A DNA stretch of 64,000 nt from Berghia stephanieae (GCA_034508935.3 CM067445.1:5400791-5464790); one strand, 5' to 3'; positions 46,561 through 61,283 are shown, counted from the first letter of the stretch. Translations and numbers: made by a program. Notes: generated by a model from the letters alone, not told the origin.

Positions 46561-47294
46561 CAAATCTAAAATATTTAAACTGATATTTTTCATTCTATTC
46601 TGTTTCCAATGTGATGCTTTTTTCTTGTTTGTATTATTACAAGCAATCTACATAAGCAAGAAAAGATGTTCTATTTTATTTTTACTTATACAGACAATAT
46701 ATGTTTGTTCGATGTCACTTATTCCTGGTTACGTCATTTACTATTTCCATGTCACGCTATTTAATTTACCTAAAAAAGAATGTAAAACGCTAATTCATGT
46801 TCCAAGACAAGCTCTCTGTAGAAAATGACTAAAAATCTGTTTTTTTTTTACAAAGATAGAAGCTGTTTTCATTGTCAGTAGAGGAAAAAAAAAAAATAGA
46901 TGTGGTGTTTCAATCATCCTGTTTTGTTGATAAAGGGGAAACCCAAAATGTTCATTTGATCTGTTTTTGTAATTAAATTGAAGCTTACATTCAACTTCAC
47001 GTTATTATTTACTACAATAAATAAGTAAAATTACGAAATTTAGTCTCCAATTAAAGAACTCCACGAGCATCTCCGAGACGATTAAAACTCATTGAAAATA
47101 AAAGTTGAAGCCAGTCCAGTGTATATTATTTTAAGGATTTTGAAGAGTTATTTAAGCATTGTGGGGGTAAATTGTTGATCTATACAGTTAACTATATAGC
47201 GACTTCTATTTTTATCTCCTAAAAATTATTAATTTTTTTTTTATTTTCAAATCGGCAGGCCTGCATTTATCCATTTTGAAATATTTTCAGTCAA

Positions 47295-47296
<2 letters not shown>
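46561..47296. other. Intronic DNA with a family F fragment
   Basis: 46905-47005 is family F, with a TTGATAAAGGGG...CCCAAAATG motif and AATTGAAGCTTACATTC. The frame at 46547-46828 has no recognisable domain. Confidence 0.5.
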
Positions 47297-47343
<47 letters not shown>

Positions 47344-47352
47344 ATGATGATG

Positions 47353-47425
<73 letters not shown>

Positions 47426-47450
47426 GATGATGATGATGATGATGATGATT
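47297..47450 (+). repeat. (AAT)n / (GAT)n microsatellite
   Basis: Two AAT blocks separated by TTATAATGATGATG, ending in GATGAT units. Confidence 0.92.
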
Positions 47451-47607
47451 AACGGTAGCACGTCTGACACAGGCCTAGAAGTGATTCAGGAAAATATTTT
47501 TCCCTGCTTTTTCCCGGTTTTTTCCTAGTTTTTTCCAGGCTCTAGGGAAAATTTTAATGTAGTAATTTTCAAGGATATTCATCAATTCTAGACCAGTTAC
47601 CACTACC

Positions 47608-48104
<497 letters not shown>

Positions 48105-48108
<4 letters not shown>

Positions 48109-49600
48109 GGGAGAAAAGAGACAAAAGAAAAGAAAATCAATAGAGAGAAAAAGACATTTGAATATTACTATGAGAGAGCAAGTAGCGTCCAAAGACTTGT
48201 GGCCTACTTATTGAATTGCACATGAATGAAATAAAGCTAGTTAATCTAGAGACAGACAAAACAAACTTAGTAAAAATTACAATGAGTAAACGACCTTAAT
48301 CTGCCATCTCCAAATAATTGAATAACAAGTCACGAAAATTAATTAAAGTAGCCCAAGGACGTCGACCGTCTTTCTTAGCTTAGCTAACAATCGCATTCAT
48401 GACCAAGTCAAAAACACAACAAAAAAAAACAAAACACACACTCACACACACACACTACTACTAAGATGAGGGGAGGGATGTGTGTTTCTAGCACTCTTGT
48501 CTTGTCGACAACGATGAGTCGACTGAGTGAATCAAGCGTCTTTAAGTCTTCGACCAATCACAGGCTATCTAACCCAACCGGCTGGTCGAAACAAAGACGC
48601 TTCTCGCCGTCGATGTATTACGCTATTGTTGTGCAAGTGGCAAGGAATATAACACCTTTTTGAGTAGGCCTAAAATCTAAAATCTAAACGTAAAAAATAT
48701 AATTCTGAGGAATTTGAAAGTCACATTGTTGAAATCGGCTTGAAAAAATAAGAACATTGGTCCTTGTTTCAGAAAAATCGGTTGAAAACCAACTGTTTTA
48801 CGAATAAATTCGATTTAAAAAATTGCTTTTGTTTATTTTCAATTTTTTTAGCAACTTTTTTATTTATCGGCCGATTTTCTTGATTTTTATATCATTCTTT
48901 ATATCTCAATGAGACGAGATCAGTGATATACTTTGTTTGTTTCAAATGTAACCACAGCATAATTTGTTTTTTTTTACTTATCAACCGTGCCTGGATAATT
49001 TATTCAACAACTGACGCAACTATCCCATTGCCGTCTTCCAGTGTTTCAGCGATGACTCTAAACCACTATAATTACGTCATGCACAGGAAACATGGTAATA
49101 GTCTGTGTACTCTATGAATGCGGACCGGACTTTGCTGATTGGGTCGATCGTCATAACATAGGGCCTAGTAGTGTGAGGAAACCATAAGAGGCTGCTGCCA
49201 TGCTCTAAGCCGATCGTTCGCAGGTTGGGTAATGATTACGCGGAAGAATACATGTTGGGTTGTTGTTCACCTAAATTTTTCTCACGGCTTTTTCCCGGCC
49301 CCAGACAATTTTCACCGATTTTCCCGGCTTTTCCCGGTCGGGAAATTTCAAAATAAAGTTCCCGGCTTTTCCCGGTTTTCCCGGCCCACTTCGAGGCCTG
49401 CTGACAAGTAATCAGAAGGTCTGAGGTTCGATCCCCAGTCGAGATCGACTAATATTTTGGGACAGATTTTTTTTCTTGCTTTGTCTGGCAACCGTTCATA
49501 CACACTCTTTCAGTTCTTTACCTTACACTGGTGCCTGCTCCTTAATCTCTTAATTTGAGAACTTTGAAGCGTGGTCCAAAGGAATAGAATATAAACTTAC
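48105..49600. other. Intronic DNA, no recognised gene
   Basis: 49395-49450 has a B-box-like GAGGTTCGATCCCCAG, the remains of a tRNA-derived SINE. TTTTCCCGG-type repeats occur at about 47510-47545 and 49280-49390, a shared unclassified repeat. Confidence 0.45.
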
Positions 49601-49774
49601 TTCTCAGCAGCATGGCAAATGGTGCCACACGTGTCGGCCATGTCATCTACCAGAATGGCTATCTTTTCCTTCACATCTCCCACCAAAACCATAGACGCCA
49701 CTTCATTGGCTTTCTTCCTCTCTTTGTGAATGAGGGCGAAGTCCACGTTCAGACGGTCAGCAATGGCTGTCACC
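49601..49774 (-). CDS. PRPS: PRPS exon, residues 177-235
   Basis: 174 nt, entering in phase 2 and leaving in phase 2 at GAGAA|GTAAGT. Reads [20 protein letters not shown], later [20 protein letters not shown]. The [10 protein letters not shown] segment is the ribose-5-phosphate/PRPP binding loop of the phosphoribosyltransferase fold. Nearly identical to human PRPS1 across this block. Confidence 0.96.
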
Positions 49775-49848
49775 CTGATTTAAAATATGTAAAATTAAAA
49801 ATTATACCAGGGGTAATTTCAATGTTAAAAAAATAAATAAATAAAAAA

Positions 49849-50145
49849 TTGAACTTTTAAATAGCGCAATATCCACTAAATGTGCTCAAAGCGCTTTACA
49901 AGGAGGTCCCTGGTCAAAAGCAACATTTAACATGTAGGACGGGACATGGCGCCTGTTAGGCGATATTACAATTTTTCGGAGAGACAACGCTGTTAGCGAC
50001 AAGGTACTAATTTTACACCTGAGTACGGTGAGAGAATGTGAGTAAAGAGCATTTTCCAAGGACTCAACTATGCGCCGAGCGAGGCTCAGACCCAGGACCT
50101 TCCGATCCGAAAGCCAGCGTCATACCACTAGACCACATAGCCGCA
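49849..50145 (-). repeat. SINE family A
   Basis: Begins 74 bp upstream of the PRPS acceptor at 49775. Full length with minor deletions. Confidence 0.87.
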
Positions 50146-50235
50146 CAATTTCAATCAATTTCCCTGAAAACCACTATAGTAAAAGCAAAGGTCAATTAAA
50201 TTCCCTGAACACACCCCCTCCTCCCCCTTCCTATG

Positions 50236-50505
50236 TGCAGTGATGTGGTCTAGTGATATGACACTCGCTTTCAGATCAGAAGCTCCAGGATTCGACCCTC
50301 GCTCAGCGGATAGTTGAGTCCTTGGAAAAAGCTCTTTACTCACATTCTCTCACCGAGTACATGGTCGTTAACAGCGTTGTCTCTGTCCAAAAAAAATTGT
50401 AATATCGCCTAATAGGCTTCATGTCACGTCCTACATGTTAAGTGTTGCTGTTGGACCCCTTGTAAAGCAATTTGAGCACGTTTAGTGGATAATGCGCTAT
50501 ATAGT
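50236..50505 (+). repeat. SINE family A, tail grown into a microsatellite
   Basis: Opposite in direction to the copy at 49849, 90 bp away. The tail AATGCGCTATATAG runs directly into (TAG)n. Confidence 0.83.
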
Positions 50506-50516
50506 AGTAGTAGTAG

Positions 50517-50597
<81 letters not shown>

Positions 50598-50648
50598 GAG
50601 TAGTAGTAGTAGTAGTAGTAGGAGTAGTAAGAGTAGTAGGAGTAATAG
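50503..50648 (+). repeat. (GTA)n microsatellite
   Basis: About 48 units with a few GGA interruptions toward the right end. Confidence 0.93.
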
Positions 50649-50692
50649 TTGTGGTATTGACATCTCCAGAGATTAAGTCACAGCAGATGCAA

Positions 50693-50848
<156 letters not shown>

Positions 50849-51271
50849 TGTGTGCCCGGAGAGTGGGAGAGAGGCTGTCCATGTTGGTGTTAGTGATGGT
50901 CTAATCTTGAGGTGACTTGACATGGGGTCAGAGCACCCCAAGGAATTTATCAGAGGAGTCTCCCAACACAGTGGGGAGGCAAAATGACCACAAAAGGATA
51001 TTACAATGGTCAGACTGTATGTCTTGACAGGTGCCTAGGATTCTCAAAATGGCAGCCCCTGGAACAAAACCTGTCATGTCAATGTCATATTTTTTGCATT
51101 CGTAATTTTATTGAACCTTCAATTTACAACTTTTTTTACGACCGTGGATGCAAATTTACGAGCATTTATTACCTTCATGACCAAGAGGTCAAATTTACGA
51201 CTTTTTTACGATCTTGCTGGACACCACCATGATACATTAAATACAGTCAGAAAAATAAATAAATTTTAAAA

Positions 51272-51567
51272 ATTGAGCTTTTATATAGCACAATATCCAC
51301 TAAACGTGCTCAAAGCACTTTACAAGGAATCCTTGACCAACAGCAACATTTAACATGTAGGACGAGACATGACGATTGTTAGGTGGATGTTACAATTTTT
51401 TCAGACAGACAACGCAGTTAATGGCCAGGTACTCGTTTTACCATACGGTGAGAAAATATGAGTAAAGAGCCTTTTCCAAGGACTCAACTATGCGCAGAGC
51501 GAGGCTCGAACCCAGGACCTTCTGATCCAAAAGTAAGAGTCATACCACTAGACCACCTAGCCGCACA
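51272..51567 (-). repeat. SINE family A
   Basis: Complete copy with a short deletion near TTTTACCATACGG. Confidence 0.83.
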
Positions 51568-51919
51568 AATATAACTAGACATCAGTGTCTGTCAAAAAGC
51601 TGTGAAAAAAATATTTGCCTTGACAGTTTGTAAAACTAGCAAAGTTTTATTTTTTTTTAATACACTATATTTTTTTTCACAAGATCAAAAAAAAAAAAAA
51701 TAAAATTCAAAGTAAAAAAAAAAACCCAACAAAAACGCTGAAACACGCAAACAAAAAGCATATTTTTACTGTTAAATCTTTACACATGTCACATATTAAA
51801 TAATAGAACTGTCGGTATTTGATTTTTGTAAAAAAAAAAAACAACAAAGAACGATCAATAATTTTTTTTACGATGACTACTATGTTACTATTGCGCATCT
51901 TGTGTGAGTGTGTCTATGT

Positions 51920-52011
51920 CAATATTGTATTGTTATAAATGTGTAGCCAAATGATAAATTGCCACTTTTTTGAGGACAATAAAGATATATTATTATTATT
52001 ATTATTATTAT
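51920..52011 (+). repeat. LINE-like 3' end with (ATT)n
   Basis: GTAGCCAAATGATAAATTGCC and GGACAATAAAGATATATT precede the triplet run, as at 21640. The run ends at the PRPS donor side, 3 bp from the exon at 52014. Confidence 0.65.
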
Positions 52012-52013
52012 AC

Positions 52014-52138
52014 CTTTTGGCTCCACCTGCATCGGGCGACACAATCGTGCAATTTCTCCAGTCTTGAATGTTTTCTTTGATCCACTTCAAGACAGCTGGC
52101 TCTGCATACAAGTTGTCGACTGGGATATCAAAGAATCC
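52014..52138 (-). CDS. PRPS: PRPS exon, residues 136-177
   Basis: 125 nt between TCAATCCAG and AAAAG|GTATAAT. Reads [19 protein letters not shown], then [14 protein letters not shown]. Asp171 in SPDAGG (human numbering) is one of the metal/ATP site residues. The donor lies 3 bp from an (ATT)n run; its GTATAA is slightly weaker than consensus. Confidence 0.96.
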
Positions 52139-52196
52139 CTGGATTGAGGTGAAATGAAAACAATGGAATAAATGATGAGAAAATAAATGACAAAAC

Positions 52197-52197
<1 letters not shown>

Positions 52198-52292
<95 letters not shown>
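52198..52292 (+). repeat. (AAT)n microsatellite
   Basis: About 31 pure units, starting 60 bp upstream of the PRPS acceptor. Confidence 0.93.
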
Positions 52293-53404
<1,112 letters not shown>

Positions 53405-53784
53405 TTATAATTTAGAAACTAAACCATTTTTGTACAGTTCTTCACACAGTCAAAGAACTACACTAGAAATGATTTTGCAAAGAGTCATAAAAAATTGTGA
53501 AAATCGTCACCAGTCTTGATGACATAATTTGAGATATGCAAGACTGCCTGAATCCCTAAGAAATATAATCAATTGAGTATCATGATCTTCCTCTTTAGGT
53601 CTGTCAAAGAACTTTGAGAGAATCCCAAACAAAAAGGAGAATAAAATCTACCTACAGCAATTTGTCCAAAATTTCAGAATTAGGTCCACCGACTTTTTAT
53701 ACGACCATCGATCAAAACTGAGACTAAATTCTGACTTCCCTGGATGTGATGTTGAGGTTGATTCTCAATTCATGACTTTGTATT

Positions 53785-54045
53785 ATTGTGATGTATGAGT
53801 TTGACACTCACCTTCAGACCAGTAGGTGCCTGGTTCGAGTTCCAATTTTAGCAGCACAAAGTCGATTCCTTGGAAAGCTAACATTAAAATGAGTACCTTT
53901 CCAGTAACAGCATTGGCTCAGTCAAGAAAAAAATTATAATATAGCTGTCCCGTCTTTTACACGTTGTATGTTGCTATTGGCTTGGGACCCTTATTACAGC
54001 ACTTTGACTTTGGGCACATTTGGCGGATATTGTTCTGTACTATAA
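53785..54045 (+). repeat. SINE family A, old copy
   Basis: TTTGACACTCACCTTCAGACC at the head, GGCGGATATTGTTCTGTACTA at the tail, with many changes. Confidence 0.65.
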
Positions 54046-54140
54046 TATTAATATCTATATATAATTTATAAAAGTCTGGGGTTTTATTTGTTTTTAAATA
54101 CAGTACAGAGTAAAAATCTAAAACTAATGAACTGGAGTCA

Positions 54141-54704
<564 letters not shown>

Positions 54705-54792
54705 GTGATTATCCCCAGACACCTGTCTGGGGATAATAAAAATTCGTTATCCCCAGACGGGGATAACGAATTTTCATTATCCCCAGACGCAT
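54705..54792. repeat. Cluster of overlapping palindromes
   Basis: TTATCCCCAGAC occurs three times and its complement GTCTGGGGATAA once, with a shortened GGGGATAACG. AAAATTCGTTATCCCC and GGGGATAACGAATTTT form a perfect 16-bp stem with a 4-base loop; a second hairpin precedes it. Confidence 0.8.
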
Positions 54793-54963
54793 ATTTGAAA
54801 CTCCGCTCTTTTAAACAATTATCCACATTCCAGAATATGGAATGTTTCCAGATGCATATAGAAATAAGGAAAGTTAATAAAATATCTATAAAAACATAAA
54901 ATTAACCAACATTAAAATCAGTTGTTACTACATATACACAATATGCGTCGACTTCAAAGTGGG

Positions 54964-55045
54964 TGTCATGACCGAATGGTTTAGTCGTCTGCCCTGGAAG
55001 TTTGACCATAATCGACGTTGTGGGTTCGAATCCTGGTAACGTCAC
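54964..55045 (+). repeat. tRNA-Ser/Leu-like SINE head or pseudogene
   Basis: CATGACCGAATGGTTTAGTCG resembles the D-arm region of serine/leucine tRNAs and GGGTTCGAATCCTGG is a good B box. Acceptor pairing is poor and T-rich sequence follows, so a retroposed copy fits better than a working tRNA gene. Confidence 0.5.
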
Positions 55046-55452
55046 TTTTATTTTTTTATCTTTTTTTTTTTTTAATTCCGTCTTCTTTTTACAGAACCTT
55101 GAAAGGGATAAATGTCCCATCCATCCTCCCCCCACCTCTTTTTTTTTTTTTTATTAAACTCTCTCTCTTGTTTTTTTTTTTTTCTAGTTTCTAGTAAATA
55201 TATTCGTCCCCACTCCGATCTCAAATAATAATTAAAAAGCAAACAAACAGAAATATTCAGAGAGCGACCAAATGGTCAGATAGAGGAGAAAAAAAAAAAC
55301 AATAATTGTTTTAAAAATAAAAACAATTTAAGAAATTCATGCTCAGAAACTGAACATTTACATAAAGGTTTAGCAAACAAAAAACTCTAAGGTTTAGGTC
55401 AAAATATAAAAAAAAAAGAAAAAGAGAGATTTCCCTCAGAGCAGGGAATAGT

Positions 55453-55454
<2 letters not shown>

Positions 55455-55514
<60 letters not shown>

Positions 55515-55600
55515 TAATAACAATAATAATAATAATAATAATGATAATAATAATAAATAATAATAATAATAATAATATAATAATAATAATAATAATAATA

Positions 55601-55699
<99 letters not shown>

Positions 55700-55852
55700 T
55701 AAAAATAATAGTAATAGTATGATAATAAGAGTATTAATAATAAAAATAATAATTATTATTGATAATAATATAATAATGATTATGATGTAATAGTAATAAT
55801 AATAATAACAAATATTACAATTATTATTATTATTATTAGTATTATTATTGTT
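55455..55852 (+). repeat. (AAT)n microsatellite, about 400 bp, at the duplication border
   Basis: Long AAT run that degrades into mixed AAT/ATT near 55740-55850. The duplicated segment begins exactly at its right edge. Confidence 0.93.
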
Positions 55853-55954
55853 ATTTTATAAAAGCGTTAAACCGTTTGTGCCTATGCGTGTATGTGTGTG
55901 TGTGTGTATCATCTACATGGAAAACGGGATTACTTTCCATGATCGAAAGTATCT

Positions 55955-56605
55955 TGAGCTTTAAACGAGCTTTTGTATAGCGCGATATCCACTAAATGTG
56001 CTCAAAGCGCTTTACAAGGGTTCCCTGACCAACAGTAACTTGTAACATGTAGTAGAACGAGACATGAAACCTTTTAGGCGATTTTTAAAAAATTTTCCGA
56101 CATAGACATAGACAACGCTGTTAACAGCCAGGTACTCATTTTACACCTGAGTATGGTGAGAGATTGTGAGTAAAGAGCCTTTTCCAAGGACTCAACTATG
56201 CGCCAAGAGAGGCTCGAACCCAGGACTTTCTGATCCAAAAGAAAGTGTCATACCACTAGACCACATAGCCCTAGTTCAATTTGCGGCGCTGTACTGTGAC
56301 TGACGCCTGGGTTATACCAGTCATCCCTCGGAATAGACCCTAGAGAAAAATTTCCCCTATGGGATGAATAAAGGGAATTTTATTTTTATTTATTTATTTA
56401 ACATATAGGACGAGACTTGACAATTATTTTCCAACATAGTCAATGTTGTTAACAGCCAGGTACCCATTTTACACCGAGTACGGTGAGAGAATGTGATTAA
56501 AGAGCCTTTTTCAAGGATTCCACTATGCGCTGCTCAGAGCGGAACTCGAACCCAAGACCTTCCAAATCACGGGCGATTCATACCACTAGACCACATAACC
56601 TCCAT
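55955..56605 (-). repeat. Two SINE family A copies (matching 3560 and 3992)
   Basis: 55955-56275 and 56397-56605, separated by the same spacer with GGGATGAATAAAGGGAATT. A few substitutions distinguish them from copy 1. Confidence 0.8.
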
Positions 56606-56665
56606 ATAAATAAAGGCTCTGGTTGTAAAAGAAATGTTTCGATTTTTTTTTAACCTTCTTCAATA

Positions 56666-57298
56666 GGGTTCAACAGTTGTGACGTCACTTCCCTCGTAAT
56701 GGCAACTTAGTAACTGGTTCTCTAAACTATTGGAACAATAGCGGATGCCCTTATGAAATACTTCTCAGACGAGCATAAAAGTGTATCCAGAAGAGAAAAA
56801 CATAAATCTGATCATGCATTGACTTTTATACGTTCTGATCACATGACATGTGAAAAAGTTCTAGCCAGCATGAAGAATAAAAAGTACAGATTTTCTTTGT
56901 TTAGAACCAAACTGCTCATTGCTGGGTGGACGTGACATCAGACTATTCTTATCTTATCTTACTAAAGGCTTAATAGGAATTATCCTTTAAATGCCTTATA
57001 CAATAGTTTATAATTACAGAATCTCATATAGCTTGTATTGTATCATTTACAGACAGTTTTACACAACTTTGAATGTCAGGAAAAATGTATCAATCGAAAA
57101 ATACAATCATAGAATACTGGTAATTAAAAACTGGTCAAGATCGAATGAATCATAAATGTACAAAGTTCCTAGTTCAATGAAATATTAATGACAAAAATAA
57201 TCATGAAATCAACAACGATAATAATCATACATTAGTCTCTGATAAATTATGATTTTACATTGTTTCGATGTCATGCATTTTACTGGTCTATTGAATCC
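56666..57298. mobile_element. MITE family E with a 340-bp insertion
   Basis: Counterpart of 4261-4762. It lacks the ATT-tailed insertion of copy 1 and is split at ACTATT by the element at 56948. Confidence 0.75.
56948..57287 (-). mobile_element. Truncated retroelement 3' end
   Basis: Flanked by CTATT on both sides and absent from copy 1. The left edge (CTTAT)n is the complement of a short repeat tail such as LINEs of the L2/CR1 group carry. No reading frame. It ends 30 bp before the caspase exon. Confidence 0.6.
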
Positions 57299-57317
57299 TA
57301 TTGCCCTATGTCTACAG

Positions 57318-57427
57318 GTACCAGCTCAGTCCGTCACACAGACTACGGCAGCTATTTCACCCAAGCTGTGACCTTCATTTTCTCCGAATATGCCTACAGC
57401 TGTGAACTTCTTGATCTCCATAGAAAG
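57318..57427 (+). CDS. Caspase, p10 exon, copy 2
   Basis: Same limits, splice sites and 36-codon content as 4785-4894. One synonymous difference was seen (GCC to GCT in the FTQA Ala codon). The partner exon with the active-site Cys is not in the segment, so this copy cannot make a full caspase from what is visible. Confidence 0.85.
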
Positions 57428-57440
57428 GTTTGGGATTATT

Positions 57441-58103
57441 TTTTAATGGAATTCATGACTAATATAAAGTAGTTTTAATGGAATTCATGACTAATATAAA
57501 GTAGTTTTAATGGAATTCATAACTAATATAAAGTAGTTTTAATGGAATTCATGACTAATATAAAGTAGTTTTAATGGAATTCATGACTAATATAAAGTAG
57601 TTTTAATGGAATTCATGACTAATATAAAGTAGTTTTAATGGAATTCATGACTAATATAAAGTAGTTTTAATGGAATTCATGACTAATATAAAGTAGTTTT
57701 AATGGAATTCATGACTAATATAAAGCAGTTTTAATGGAATTCATAACTAATATAAAGCAGTTTTAATGGAATTCATGACTATTATAAAGTAGTTTTAATG
57801 GAATTCATGACTAATATAAAGTAGTTTTAATGGAATTCATGACTAATATAAAGTAGTTTTAATGGAATTCATGACTAATATAAAGTAGTTTTAATGGAAT
57901 TCATGACTAATATAAAGTAGTTTTAATGGAATTCATGACTAATATAAAGTAGTTTTAATGGAATTCATGACTAATATAAAGTAGTTTTAATGGAATTCAT
58001 GACTAATATAAAGTAGTTTTAATGGAATTCATGACTAATATAAAGTAGTTTTAATGGAATTCATGACTAATATAAAGTAGTTTTAATGGAATTCATGACT
58101 AAT
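57441..58103 (+). repeat. 32-bp minisatellite, about 20.7 units
   Basis: Same unit as 4908-5474 but about three units longer and with different variant units (CATAACTAAT, AAAGCAG). Confidence 0.95.
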
Positions 58104-58372
58104 GGTAGTCCTTAAGAGTCATACGGCCCATGGAGCCGGAGTTTATCCCGGTTTTTTATAGTGTGAAACTGACAATAGCAATTGCTTGCTATCCTTTGGA
58201 TAGGATGCTAGTCTCGCAAAGTGCTTTCCACCAAATCTAACATACTCAGCTACCCAGTCACTGCTGGGTGGACGGACAAGGGAGGTCAGAAAAAAATATC
58301 GACTACTCCCGGATCGATCTCAGTCCCTTTGTGTGTGAAGTGAATGCTCTACCAACTGAGCTATCAGACCCC
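58104..58372 (-). repeat. tRNA-derived SINE family D
   Basis: Same insertion and same CATGACTAAT flanks as 5475, so it inserted before the duplication. Confidence 0.88.
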
Positions 58373-58468
58373 CATGACTAATTTTATTAATCACAATAAA
58401 AGTGCCTTCTACTTGGTATTTCCAGGACGTTTGTTGCTTTTTCTCAGTTTCTCAATAAGCTATAAGTG

Positions 58469-59256
58469 CAGAGCTGCCAACTTGAAATGTCAACAATTCG
58501 TAGTTTCCAAGGGAAGATAAGAAAAATTGACTTTAAACAGCTTAAGAAATAAATAATTTACCCTCAGCATGATCCGAAAATACTCCAAAGTCCTGAATAT
58601 CGGTTCTAAGGAGCCAACCTTTCCTTTTCAAGAAGATTTATTACTGGGTGGGTTCCTGACCTCCCATAGAGGGCAGGGAGGTACTTACTGTGTCTTCTAT
58701 CCCCCTATATCTGTTTTCCAACTTGCTTTCTGTCTTTGTCTTGGAATGAGATTACTTGGTTTTGTCCTGGCGCTGGCCAGATACCCTGGCTGAGAGGGAA
58801 ACAGTCAAATATATAGTTAGAATTTTGGGGGATGATATTTTTTTCCTTGTAAATCATCTCTCTGTTATGCACTGTATTATTTTTGTTTACATGTTATATA
58901 TGATTTGTAATTATTTGAGTGTATTCCTCTTGGCGGAGACCTGTGCTCGTGTCTGGATGAGACTTTAGGTGATCTCAAACTAAGTACTTTGACAGTGTGC
59001 TTTTGGAATCTACATCTGTTTCCTATTTGAACCAATTCCCCTTTGTCTTACCTTTTCTCAAGTGCTTTAATTGTCATTCTAGAACTTTTTACTATCCCAT
59101 TTTCTTCCTGATATGACCTTAATGTGTTGCAAGCGCCGTAAAACCCTTAAAAACAAACAAAACAAGATTTATTGAGTCAAATAGGAGAATGCAGTTCTGT
59201 AGCTGGAGCCAGAAATTCGTATTTCTACGAATTTTTTGTAATACTTGGCAGGTCTG
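58469..59256. mobile_element. MITE family H with nested family B (58644-59165)
   Basis: Counterpart of 5840-6619, with both nested levels conserved. Confidence 0.65.
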
Positions 59257-59399
59257 TAAGTGCCAAAGTACAATGAGTCAATGAAATTTAGTTAACAACC
59301 AATCAGATTTCATAAAATTGTCAACAGTCTTTTGCTTTTATGTTCAAGATGTATGGCGGAGAGAGAAGAAAAAAAGAGGGGAAAATGTCATTCTATTTA

Positions 59400-59991
59400 C
59401 TACTTGACTTGACTTATGCCTCTTGGCTTCTGGCGGACCATAGGGCCTCAACAGCACTCTTCCATCTTCTTCTGTCCTTGGCACAGACCTTTGCCTCACT
59501 CCAGGTAAGATTGGAGACGATCAAATCTTGGTGACGGCTTCTCCTCCACGTCTGTTTTGGACGACCCCGTTTCCTCTTGCCCTGTGGGTTCCATTCGAGA
59601 GCCTGCTTGGTTATATTGCAGGGCTCTTTCTGCAGGGTATGGCCAATCCATCTCCACTTTCTGCGTCTGACCTTACTACTTACTACTACTCAATCCTCTT
59701 CGGGCCTTGAGGCACATAGGGCATCCACCAGACATCTCCATTTTTTGCGATCGGCTGCTTTTGCGGGGCTGTATTCCAGGACAGGCCTGCTTCCTTTAAT
59801 TCTTTCTCCATGGTCCTTTGCCAGGTTTCTTTGGGTCTTCCCCGCTTTCTCTTCCCATCTGCTGTCCAGTACAGGGCTGTCTTGGGAAGTGACCCTTTTT
59901 CCATTCTGGCCACATGACCCAGCCAACGCCATCTTCTTCTTTTTATTTGGCTTTCAATGCTAGTGCAGTCAGCTTTCTTTAATAGATCCAC
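59400..59991 (-). pseudogene. Tandem LINE ORF2 C-terminal remnants, copy 2
   Basis: Counterpart of 6778-7348. WRWLGHVARMEKGS here, against WRWPGH in copy 1. Small indels break the frame near 59765. Confidence 0.7.
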
Positions 59992-60101
59992 TGTTTTTTT
60001 TTTTTTTTTTTAATTTATTAATTTTTCATTGAACTAAATTTTACGGCTAAAAGGAAAAACAATACCCCCCCCCCCCCCCCCCCTAAAACTTTTTTTTTAA
60101 A

Positions 60102-60495
60102 ATTGAGCTTTTATCAAGTGCAATATCCACAAAACGTGCTCAAACCGCTTAATAAGGGGTCCCTAGTCAGCAGTAACATTCAATATGCAGGGGAAGGCAT
60201 GACGTCCTTGAGGCAATATTACAATTTTTTTTTGGGGGGGGGGGGGGGGGGGCAAAGACATGTTTAATGGCCAGGTACTCATTTTATCCCTGAGAGAGGG
60301 AGTACGTGGGAAGGAAAGTATTGGACTTACAATTAGCGGGAAAGAGGAAAATGGGACGCCCAAAGACTAGATGGTTGGATAAGGTAAAGGACGATATGAA
60401 AGAACTGGGCCTGGATGAAGATGATGCTCTGAACCGAGATGCATGGAGATGTGGCATTCATTATGGCAGCCCTGCAAAATGTGGGGTAAGCTGAA
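60102..60495. repeat. SINE A fragment joined to a LINE ORF2 remnant
   Basis: 60102-60290 minus SINE A; 60300-60495 plus LINE end with KRKMGRPKTRWLDKVKDDMK. Counterpart of 7453-7850. Confidence 0.68.
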
Positions 60496-60623
60496 AGAAG
60501 AAGAAGGAAGAAGTGTTGAAATATTATTGAATTTCGAAAATAAAACAGACTGACTGACAGAAACTAGATTTGAACTGCTGGTGGTTTGAGTTTGAGGGTA
60601 ACCTGGTAGGTTACTTCTTTTTT

Positions 60624-60915
60624 GTGGCTATGTGGTCTAGTGGTATAACACTCGCTTTCGGATGATCCTGGGTTCGAGCCTCACTCTGCGCATAGTTGAG
60701 TTGTTGGAAAAGGCTCTTTACTCACATTCTCTCACCATACTCGGGTGTAAAATGAGTACCTGACCATTAACAGCATTGTCTTTGTCCGAAAAAAATGTAA
60801 TATCGCCTGACAGGCGTTATGTCCCGTCCTACATGTTAAATGTTGCTGTTGACCAGGGACCCCTTGTGAAGCACTTTGAGCACGTTTAGTGGATATTGCT
60901 CTATATAAAAGCTAA
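60624..60915 (+). repeat. SINE family A
   Basis: Counterpart of 7974-8268. Ends 51 bp before the caspase exon. Confidence 0.85.
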
Positions 60916-60966
60916 ATTTTAAAAAATTTTTTAAAGCTCAATAATTGTGTTGTCTTCTTATTACAG

Positions 60967-61086
60967 GTGAATGCCTTGTTATCCACTGCCGAAATAATCA
61001 GGGGACAGCCGCAAATGGTCAGTGAAGTACTATACGTCCCTGGGAAAAAGATGTATTTCTTCCCTGGCTGCTATGATGAAAAATGA
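60967..61086 (+). CDS. Caspase, last coding exon, copy 2
   Basis: No difference seen from 8317-8436 in 120 nt, including acceptor, TGA and phase, although flanking non-coding bases differ. A pogo-like element lies 34 bp after the stop. Confidence 0.86.
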   Translation: MNALLSTAEIIRGQPQMVSEVLYVPGKKMYFFPGCYDEK

Positions 61087-61283
61087 CATATTACACCCTT
61101 CTCCGACGAAAAACGACGTACAGTGGAACCTCCCGATAACGACATGCCACGGGACCGAGTTTTTATGTCGTTATCCGGAGGTGTCGTTATTTAGAGGTTT
61201 CCAAGATGGCGGACAAAGTGGGCGTGGTAAGGCCCGCGGGACCAGTTTTTATTAACATTGACAAAACAAACAAAACATTGTAG

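Noticed and set aside
54964-55045. A tRNA-Ser gene
   Set aside because: D-arm and B-box resemblance only; acceptor pairing fails and there is no proper variable arm fold.
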